This document shows positions 22,951 through 34,900 of a stretch of 56,874 nt of DNA, in pieces. A program made the position numbers and the translations under genes. Position 1 is the stretch's first letter; every line of letters starts with the position of its first letter. Source of the DNA: a virus; the IMG/VR virus record IMGVR_UViG_3300044630_004031, positions 1 through 56,874 of that record. The stretch is one strand, 5' to 3'. The notes under the pieces are model-generated. The model saw only the letters and a program-made list of their open reading frames with translations. It ran no database searches and was not told where the DNA came from.

Positions 22951-25900
22951 ATGGCTCTAACTAGAATTACATCTGGTGGCATTGCGGAAGGTGTTGTAAT
23001 TAAGTTTGATAGTAATAATAATCCAGCAACTCCTGCTATTGGTTTTGACGATAGCAATTCAGGTATTCTTAGCTCAGGTGGAGAAATTTCTATCGCTACA
23101 GGAGGTCAGAAAAGACTTTCTATTGATGGAGCTGGAAAGCTAAGTCTTTCCTCAGGAACATTTCTTCCAGTAACTAACTCTACTGCAGCAGGTGCAGTAA
23201 ATGTTGCGTTATATGTAAACCAGTCAGATGCAAACGCATCCGATGCTGCTGATAACGATGGTACTAATCTAAACAGACCATTTAAGACCATTGAGAGGGC
23301 TCTATTAGAAGCAGCAAGAAGAAGCTATGTCTCTGGTGATACAAACGATAAGTTTGAGGCATTTACTGTTCTAGTGATGCCTGGTGATTACACCATTGAT
23401 AACAGACCAGGATATGATGTACTAACCAACCCAATTGGTAGTGATAATTTTGAGTCAAATCTTTGGAGATTTAACCCAAGAAATGGTGGTGTAATCATTC
23501 CTAGAGGTACTTCTGTAATCGGCTACGATTTAAGAAAAACCGTAGTTCGTCCAAAGTATGTACCCAAGCCAGTTTATAATCTAACCAATACAACTTCAGA
23601 TGATGGTTCCATTATTAATGATGGAACTTATAAACTAACTCAAATCATGTTTGATTCTGCAAACATGATTGAAAAGAATCGTGGTTATATTCAAGAGCAA
23701 ACCAGACTATATCTAGAACAATCTTCTGATGCACTAGCAGGATCTACTGTAAGTGCAATTTATGCAACTCTAACTCAAGAAAAGAAAGATCTTTGTGTTA
23801 GAGATCTCGGATATATTGTAGATGCTATCATTGCTGACCTTAGAAATGGCGGCAATGCTAATTCATATAATGCAGGTCAGTTCTACACTGATGGAACTGC
23901 TAATATCAATCTACCAGGAAATGAAAAGCCTCTAACTGTAGCAGCATTTGAATACGCAAGAAACATTGCAATCAATGCACTCTACAATTGGCCTTCAACT
24001 CAACCAGTAGGATTTACATTTACTCAAAGATCTGGCACTATTTCCAGAACTACTTTTACATCTGGTGTAGATTTCACTGTAGGAGATTGTGCAGATGCCG
24101 CATCTGCAGTAAATCAGCTAACTGCAGTTATTACAACAATTATCAACAATCCTTCAAATTATTCTTCTCTTATTAAGAAGACTCTTGGAGTATATGAGCC
24201 AACTGCTATCTTTAAGGTAACTGGTGGTTGCTATTTCTGGCAGATGACCTTTAAGGATGCTAAAGCAACTGCAGGATCCCTAGGTTCATATTCTGGAATT
24301 TTCAAGAATACAAGCTTCAGTAACGGAGTTCCAACACACTCTGTCCTATCTCAGTCCGAATATAATGATAAAGGTCAAGTAAACTATTCTCACCATAGAG
24401 TAATTGCATTTACATATGCAGACCAGAGAACTGAAGAAGGAGAACTAGAGACATATTACAGCAAGATTGATGCTTGGGATACTGCATACGGTGATCCAAG
24501 ACAGGTTAGAAGAGAAGAATATGAAATTGTAGGTAATTCTACATTAAGAACTCAGATTGATACGGTAAACTCTGCATCACCATACATCTTTAACTGTTCA
24601 CTTCGTTCAGTTCTTGGTCTTAATGGTATGTGGGCTGATGGAAGTAAGGTTCAGCCCAAGTCCTTCAAGTCCATGGTTGTTGCACAGTTTACTGGTATCT
24701 CTCTACAAAGAGATTCCAATTGCTTCTGGCAACCAAAAGCTGCAGATGGAGTTGCTACTCAAACAACAAACCCAACTACTGGCGAAGAGAAAACTCAGCT
24801 TCCAATTTATGCAGACCCAGATGCAGAATACAAGCAAGGGTGCAGACACTTCCATATCAAAGCAACTGATTCTGCATTCATTCAGGTAGTTTCTGTTTTC
24901 GCAGTTGGTTATGCTGACCAATTCCTTGCCGAGTCTGGTGGTGACATGTCTATCACCAACTCAAACTCAAACTTCGGTCAAATTTCACTCAGAGCAGTTG
25001 GCCATCAGTTTGAATCATTTGAACCAGCAAATCAAGGTAGAATTACCGCACTTGTTCCACCAAGAGGTATTGATAATTCCCTACAAACATTTGAAATTTC
25101 TGGCATTGATGCTAGAACTACTTGGCAAAAGAATGGATATCCAATTGATCCATCACTAAACTATATTGAATTTTCTGCAGAAGCAAGAAATAATTTTGTA
25201 AACAACCAGCAAACTGAATTCAAACTATACCTAGATATTGCTAGTATTAATTCTGAAGATGATATTCCAGAACTAGAAATTTCTGCTAAAGATAATCTAA
25301 ATGGAACTCAACAGACTAAGAGATATTTCCTATACAATAATGGAAATCTTGCACTATTCAGAGATTATTACTCTGTAACTGGCACCACCAAGAAAGAGAA
25401 TTGTACAATCCAAATAGTTGTAGATAACGAATCTGGTGGACAAACAACTTATAGTGCAACTGTAAAACTCTCTAATGGAGAAACAGGAACTGCAAACGCT
25501 GAGAGACAAGGATATTTCTTTGATGATGGAGGAATCTATCTAATTCTAGATAACTCTTTTGGAAATACCAAAAACTTCATTTTCAATTTCCTATTTAAAA
25601 CAACTACCAAGAACATCTTCAAAACCACCACTCAAACAGAACCAGATGGAACTCTTACTGTAGTAAGTGGCCCAGCAACTACTCAGGTTCTTGAGTATTC
25701 AACTTCATTCCCAGCTCCAATTGTAACTAGAAAGTATGTAGACTCTAGAGGTTCTACTCCAAGTGATTTAATCTGGAGAGTTGAGTATACAATTGACAAG
25801 AATTGTCCAGTCACTCCAAAGCCACCTGAAAAGAGATTTATTATCAAAGGAACTAGACCATCTAATGGTCTAGATGGAGTTCCATTTACTAATTACAGAT

Positions 25901-28900
25901 TTAGTGTTCTTGATGTAGAAGAAGTTCAGGCTTGGGAGACAGGATCTAAGAATGGTGTTTACTACCTAACTGTTATCCGAGCTGATGTTGACAAGTTTGT
26001 GGACTGGTATGAAGGATCATATCTCAATAAAGCTATCAATATTCAAAGAGGTAGCTATGCTAAGTATGATAGTATCAGTGAATTTAATAATAACAATATT
26101 AACTTCAGATCTTCATCAAACATTAACTACCTATATCCATCAACTGACGAGGAAGGTTTAAGTCATAGAGTAAGACAGATCTGGAACCCACCACAAATGG
26201 ATTCCAGAGTTCTTGTAGAGAAAATTGCAAATGGATTCAGACCGAAGGATTTATCTGTTCCAAACAAGGCAGAGTTTGTATCCAAGATTTCAAATATCTT
26301 CTCTATTACTCCAGCTAATCCAACTCACAAAAAAATTACAATTCAATCAATTTCACATTCTACTCAAACTCAACTAGTAACAGTAACTACATCTCAGTCC
26401 CATGGTTATACTACTGATTCAGTAGTTTATGTAAGAGGAACTAATTCAAATATTGATGGGTATAGAGACATTTCTACTGTACCATCTCCTACTACATTTA
26501 CAATCTATGAAGACGAATTTGAATCTGGCACATTCGCTGCAGGTAGTGCAACTTCAGAAAGAATAGATGTAACTGTAGTATTAGATTCTGATGTAACTGC
26601 AAACATACAAGATGGTTCTTCCATTCAAATTTCTGGAAATAGTGGAGATATAATCAATAATATTCATGGGATTTATAATTTAACTACTGTAAGTGGTAGA
26701 ACACAATTTAAGATCAATGTAACAAATCCATCAACATTTATTGCAAAAACTGTAACTAATAAGATTATAGATGGATCTACTTATAAATTAGTTGTATCAG
26801 ATCCATCTAATATTGTAGCAGGACAATATATTTCTGCAGATGCAGGACTTACAGACACTGCAAGAGTTCAAAGTATAAGTGGTAATACCATTACTCTAGC
26901 TACTGGATCAAATGCTGCAGATTTTAATACTGCATTCGATCCAGAAACTCCAGTTACAGTTTACTTCCTAGAACTAGGAACTAATGGTCAAATGGGCTAT
27001 GTCCATAGAAAACCATTTGCAGATGTTCCATCAATGCTGTCTGTAACTGCAGAAGCAGTACATAGACTAGTGGAAGCATTGGATCTAAGATATGTTCGTA
27101 TTGATAAAAATGTATCAACAAAACTCAATTCTGCTGGCAGAGTTAATGTTGCCCCAACAACTTATTGGGATGATAGAGGCTATACTTCATGGGAAGGTCT
27201 TCCAGTATATGGTAATGGAAAATATGTATATGGCCCAAGAGAAGGTGCTCCTGCTCCAAGCCTAGAAGAAGTATTTGCCAACAACCAATTTGGTATTAAT
27301 GATGGAACTAATTCCAGAAGAATTCCTGTAATTTCTCCTCAAGCAGAATCATTTGGAGCAAATACAATTGCTGGAAGAACTTTAGAATCTCTACTTGATA
27401 AGTGTCCGAAACTACCTCTATACAGACCATCTATTCTTCGTGCATCTTCACATACCTGGGAATACATCGGTCTAGGTTCTGGTAACTATTCAACTGGTTT
27501 CCCAAATCTACAGACCAGAGTACTCAAGGGATATGAGCAGTTCATTCTACAAAGCTATGAGAATGGAGGTGGTTTCGTTGCATCTACTGGTACTAACTCC
27601 AACGGAGACCAGTATGTAGGAAATCAAGTTGTACAGGCAGGTGGTCAGTCAACATTTACTCTAAATGTACCTAAGGTTCGTAAGTCCTCCGAATCTAACT
27701 TCCTAGAAATTATTTCATATTCCGATACAAATTCAAATGGAACTACTGATGAAATTCTTCATAATATTGAAAATAGAATTTCTAACGCTGTTGTCAATGT
27801 AACTGCATCAGAGAAGAAGAATTCTGCTGCTCAAGCATTCCTCAAGGGTCTATCTAATTTCTTCACAACTTCTAAGCTTAGTGTTACTGATAGAGCTAAC
27901 ATCCAAAGCGTATTCATTAATGATACCTTTGCTATTGCAAACTCTAAGATTGCAAATGGAGAAAAGTTCCCAGAAGGTAGTCCAGATGGATTTGGCTTCA
28001 CTAAGGGTGCAAAACCAGAAAAAACTGGTTTCATTTCAACTGATACTAATGATAGACTCTATGTATCACCTAAATTCCTTGATGCTTGGAGACTCAAGAG
28101 ACAGCTAGTTTCTGCTTCAAATATCAATCTTGACAACAACAGAATTTATGTTTCATCACTAAACAGAACTGCACTATCAACTCCAGATTCTGGATCTACA
28201 AGCTCTGTTGGACTAACTACTTCAACATCTCAAATTAAAGTTGTCGATACAGTTGGCATTCCATCAAATGGAAAGATTGATATCGAAATGACCATGAAGG
28301 CAGTAAGTCAAGATGCTTATTATGTTCTAAATGGAGCTAGACAATATCTAAATCCATCTATCTCAATAACACTTGAATATGATACTATTGACTACACAAA
28401 TAACACCGTCACATTTAAATCAAATCAAAATAAACTAGGATCAAATACATTATCTACATATATCAGCAATATTCTCCCAACAGGAACTCATAAAGCAGTT
28501 GTAGCAAATTGGTCATCACCATTTGACTACGATCCAAATAGAAATGGAGTTGTTGAATCCAATGAGGGAATTGTAAGTGACGGAGTTTTATTTGATTCTA
28601 AGTTCCTAAAGGGAACTATTAATAATGCATTTAATATTTCCTTAACTATTAATGAAACCACCCCACAGATAATTCCTGTAAATACTGCAAGTGATTTTTA
28701 TAATAAACTTCCAGATAGGGGAGCTGTTGTACTAAGATATAAAGTAAACACAACTGTTTACTATAGTACATTTGTATACTATAAGAACAATGGAATTAAC
28801 GCTATTAGAAAGGTAACTGGATTTAGTTCCGATCAGCAATTGTCATCCAGCACATATCCAAATGGAACAACTATTTTCTTTGCTGGCTGTAGCACTTCTG

Positions 28901-31900
28901 TAACTTATGCCGACAGATGGGCGGCTGAAGGTCCATTTATTCCAAGCACAGATCAAATTACTGAGGATGTGGATCTTGAGAGTGCAACTCTATTTACTCC
29001 ATATGAGAAGCCAATTCCATTTGTATCTACAGTGAATGATGAGTACATTAATAATAATGTGCCAAACCCAATTACATCAAAAGCTTTAGGTATTAACTTA
29101 CAAACCAGGCAAGCAATTAAGAAGTTTGCCCCACTCACAAGCTTCGGTCAAATTTCACAATATTGCAATAAGATTGGATTTACTTCATCTGATGAAGTTG
29201 AACTACTATTTAAACCAGGATATTATAAACTAAATGAAAGTGCTGGTAGCCGTCATAAATTTACTCCTGTAATCAAGATCAATGGTAGTGGTATTGAAAG
29301 AACAAATGAAGCTTATGGCAAAGAGACTGCAAATACTTCTGCAGGAAAAATTGGTGGATATTCAAATGATCTAACCAAGAGAGCTGATAGTGTAAACTTC
29401 TATAAAACTATTCATTATACCCCACAGTATGTACAAAGAACTGATAGACTTTATATTACTACTGATGGTTATCCACAATTTAATGGTGGTGTCAAGATTT
29501 CTAATGTAAACTTCCTAGGATTAAATGAGGCAATTACTGTCAATGAAATTCTTGATAGTAGCTATAGCAGTGATCCATTCATTCAAAGAGCTAGAAGAGA
29601 TGTTAGAAAAGCTTGGTATGTCAAGAAGCAAACTAACTTCCCAACAGATGGCAGACTATCATTTACTGCAAATGGTACAGTCGCAGCTGGAAAGGCAGGC
29701 ATTTCATTCAAAATTAGAAATGATGAAGTACTAACTGTAGCAGGAGTCACAAATACTGCAACTAGTTCAAATGCAAGATTCATTGAATTCACATTTACAT
29801 CATCTAACTTCACTGATGCCACTGGAACTCCATCAAATCTAATTAAGTTTGGTTGGCTAAAAGAATATGTAATTCCTGGTACTACACTGTATTTTGGTGC
29901 AGATGATCAAGAAACAAAAGTTCTAAGCAGAATTTATAATAAGAATGAATCTACAGGTGTAGAAACTCTAACATACACTTGTGCATTATATACCAGCGAT
30001 AATGACTTCAAGCAAAACAAGGCTGAAGACCTAGTATTACCATCAAACTATTCAAACTCCACTGATTATACTATTAAGTTTGCAAATGTTGATGGAGATG
30101 AGTTTGTAACTCTTGTCTTTAATCTGGGTATATATTATAGAACTCAGTTCATGCCTTCATCATACACTCTAAATGGTGGCGGAGACAAGTATGGTTATGA
30201 CGAGCAAGACTTCGATACTCCAGAAATCTTTGGTGTAGTTGCTGGTTATAGAAGAGGTACTGTGAACTTAGTAATTGATAGCAATCCAACTCAACCACTT
30301 GATGTTGGAATTAATCAATTCACAATTACTTTAAACCAACAGGAAACTTCTGGAACTAATACTATTAGAATTGCAAATACTGACACTAACATCAACAATA
30401 TAAGAGTAGGTCAAAAGCTATCTGGAAGTGGAATTGGTTTTGAAGCTTTAATTTCTGATATTACCACTGATGGAACAAATACCACAATTACTATCAAGAA
30501 TGCGAAGGGAACAAATATTAATCATACTGAACTTATTCCATCTGGAACTTCAATTACAGTAACTCCAAAAGCTGAATATCCATTTGCTACTTGGTATGGA
30601 AGACAATCTGCTGCACAATTCCAGTATAGTTCCACACAAAATGAAGAAACTGCGGTTTCAATTCCATACTTCCCTAATGGATTCAAGTCACTATTTGGTA
30701 AAGCAACTACTAGATTCTATCTAATTGAATTTGTACCAGAAGATATTGGTAATTTTGATGACAATTATAATATGGGTATCAACTCTGTTATTTTAAACTA
30801 TGGCTTACTAACTTCAGGATTTGATGCAGAGACAAACTTTGCCACTGATGAAGCATTTATCGTAGCAGCTAAGAAAAATCTAAATCTTCTAGCAAATGCA
30901 GATAACCCTTATAGAGCTACTACCCAATCAACTGATACTATCAATACTACACCCGCTGGTCTTGTAAATGCTGTTAAAGTTAGAGGTAAGAAGCTAACAA
31001 TTAACTGGCCTCATAGTTATAAGTCTATGAGAAGAAAGATTGCAACTGCTCATGCACCATCAATTGGTCATACTAATACTCCATTCTTTGAAGTAGATGC
31101 AGTTCCTGGTTCAAATGTTCCTCTCTGGATTCAAGATACAACCATCGGAGCACTTTCACCATTTAATAGACAGAATAATACTTATGGTGGTGGGTATTCT
31201 GGTGGCCTAATCAAGGCAAGAGGATCTTCAATTAGATTCATTGGAAACAGACTAAGAGGTAATGTAAGCACTAACTGGAGTTCACTACTTTATCTTGGAG
31301 GAGATGCGTACAATACTGTTACCAGAATTCTTCCATCTGCTAGAAGATTAAATGAAAATCAGAGATTTACATATGGTCACTCTGTAGACTTCCTTCAGCA
31401 TGAAGAAGGTAACTATTTTGAAAGACTGCCAGAAGAAGCACCTGCAAAACAGTTAAATGTAGGTAAAAATGATGAACTATTTAAATATGTTTCTGAATAT
31501 AATCCTAGTGGTCTAAACTATCTTGAACCAAATTATACTGCCGACAATAAGAAAGTAGACTATGATTATCGTGTACTTCCAATTAAAACCATTCAAAGAA
31601 TTCCAAGACTATTAGATAATGGAAGTTTAAACTCTTCTGTTGAACTAAAAGAAACTGAGCTAACTGCAAATAATATTGAATATAGCTCAACTACAACTGG
31701 AAAATCTGGCTGGAATCTAAGATATAATGATACTCAATTTACAATTGCTGCTGGTGGTTCAGATGGTTCTGCTGCACTTCCTAAGAAGTCTCTACAATTT
31801 AATTACACTGATGATTCTGTAGTTGCACAAATCTTCCCCAACTTCACATCAATTGTCAAGAGTGATAACAAGACTACTGTTTATGCTACAGTGACTAAAG

Positions 31901-34900
31901 TAACTAAAACAACATCTGGAGCAACTAAAATTGCTACAATTGAATATGAAGGAAATCTAAACTTCAATGGTTACACGAGCACAAAACCAGAAAATGTAAC
32001 CGATCTTTCTGCTGTTTTTGCAGAACTAAGTATTAAGTTCTCAACTCAGTTTATTGATAGTGAAAGATATACTTACACTGGTGGAGCAACCTCAAGATAT
32101 CAGAAGGCAGTTGCAAACTCTGCAAGTTCATATTTAATTCTAAGTGCTGATGGCAATACTAATACTATTGCACAACATTCTGATGTTGTTGTTTCAAAAG
32201 TTGGCAACGGTGTAGCTAATGTTTCCTACGGAACCGAAAGAGAACTAGTAAATAGCAGAACTGGTACAACCAACGCTAGAATTAGGTTCTCCACAGATTC
32301 TCAAGGAAATATCACCAGAATGGCTTTAATTAGTCTTGGATCTGGCCATCAGGAAAATGACACACTTACACTAAGTGGTTCTGGTGCAATTGGAACAGCT
32401 GTAAATGGATATTCATTCAAAGTAAATAGAACAACTAGTGATGATCTATCAATCTTTGAAGCTGGCGAATATCTTGCAGTCGCACCAAGAAACTGTTTCA
32501 TCTTAAATAATATTAATGCTGGAACAATTTCTGGAATTAAGTCTGAACTACAGCGTGCTAAGATGACCTATAAGCCAGGTTCATTCATTAAGTATGCTGG
32601 TGGATCACAAATTTTCTATAAAGTTGCTACAAGTTCAACCAATCAGCCTTATATTGGCATTTATAGATATCTAAATCCAAATAACAAGGCAGATATTAGA
32701 ACTGCAATTGTAGTAATTCTAGAAGAAACTACTGCATCACCTGCATATGTTTCAAACCAAAGATTTGATCTATATGATAAAGAAAATATTCTAGATTACT
32801 GGCCAACAACTGGTAGAATTACTATTGGCAACCTTGAAACTTGTGATTACACTCTAACATCTGCAAACGATACTTATACTTTAACTCTATTAAGATCTAA
32901 TACTAAGTATTATCCATCATATGTTCATGACTGGGAAGGTCTTGATATTACTGATAGCTCTGATGCTAATGTTACTGTTGGTGATCTACAAAAAACAGAA
33001 ATCAGACTTGCAGATCCAGTAGATATTTCTGCTAATACTTTCAAGAGAATTCTTCCATCCTTAGCCAATTCTACAAGTGGACTTTATAATACTACTTTGG
33101 TTGGTGGAAGCTACATGGATCCCTATGGTAATTACACTAATAAGATTAGTGTTGTCGAAGTTCCATCTGGAGATGTAAATTCAGACTTTGAGAAATTTGA
33201 TATTGGACAAATTGTAACTATTCCATATCGTGATCTAATCTTCAGAGATGGTTATGGAGATGCAAGATACTATGGTGGTTATGGTCCATATTCAAATATT
33301 ACATTTGAAGTAACTTCTGCTGCAACTGCAGGAAGTCAGGAAATTGTAGGTAAGATTACATCTAGTGCTACTTCTCCAATGAATATGAATATGGAGATAG
33401 TTTCAGGTAAGGTTAATGTTGCAGACAATAATTTTGTCCTTGCAAACCACCCATATCATACTTCTGATATGGTGAGAATTACATCTACAGGAACAATTCC
33501 TGCTGGATTGACCGCTGGAACAGATTACTACATCATCAAAAATGATTACTGGTCATTCCGTCTTGCAACAAGTCTTGAGAATGCGGAAAATGGCATTGCA
33601 ATTGATATTACTTCACAAGGCACTGGCACTCATACCATTAATCTACAGAGAGTTAGAATTTTCTGGAATCTAGCTTGGCAACCACATATGGTTGCGTCTG
33701 AGACTGCAGCTGATACAACTGTATTTAATGCAATTAACCCACTATCTACTTTTAGATCTAAGCAGGGTGTTGATTATATTACTGTTGGTTCTACTGGAAT
33801 TAGTGGAATTACTCTGTACTTTGACCAAGCTCTTATTGGAAACATTGCATCAGGTACTAAGTTCAAGATGGTTCCTGGATTTGCTCAAGAAAGATTCCAT
33901 ATGGCTGGCATCTTTAAGTCAAGAATTATTGATGTTGAGAAGGATTCAGTAAATAGCAAGATCAAACTTTATCTTGCAGAAGAGCTTCCATTTGAATTGA
34001 CTGCAAGTGCAGATAATACTGCAAGGCACTTTGGTTTCCTAAACATTAATAATGGTGGTTGGTCATTCCCAAGACAAAACTACAGTGCATATAGAACTAA
34101 TAACATTAAATTAGGTGATGGTAAGTATGAAATTAAGCTTCCAAATAGATCTTCAAGAATTAAGAAGGGTGATATTCTTTCATACTCATATGAATCTGGA
34201 TCATCCAACTTACCTACTGAAAATTATATTCCAAGAGCAGGAGATCCATTCATTAACATAAGTGCTACATCTGGCCTATCTGTTGGGGATGCACTTTCTA
34301 ACTATACTTTACTAACTATTCCAAGTGGATTATCAAATGCAACTAGTATAACAATTGCTGGTCATGGACTACAAACTGGAGATGAGATTTTCTATGTAGC
34401 AGGTAGAGATGCATCCAATAATTTACAACAAGTTACGGGACTAACTCATAAAACTGCATATTTTGTAAGATCTCTAAGCACTGGAGAATTTGAACTTTAT
34501 ACCGACCAAACCTCTGCATATGATAGAACTACTGCAAATCGTGTAACTGTCACCAATGCAACATTTACTAATCAAAGATTAGTTAGAAATTCAATTTCTA
34601 CTGCTTCATTGGTTCTAGATGCAACTGACACTGCAGTATATAATTCAACTTCTAAGAGATTCACTATTAATGGTCATGGATTAACTGATAAAGAAGCAGT
34701 CACTTACAGAAGATTGCAGCAGAAGACAGGTGTTACAGATGCAAATGATGGAAAAATTTACTATGCTTGGGTAGTCCCAACAAATCCAAATCAATTCTAT
34801 CTGAGAAGTTCTCTTGATAATTGGCCAACATCAACTGCAACATGGGATGCTGGAACTGGAGCTGCAGATATAATTCCATCTAATGTTCCTGACTACATGA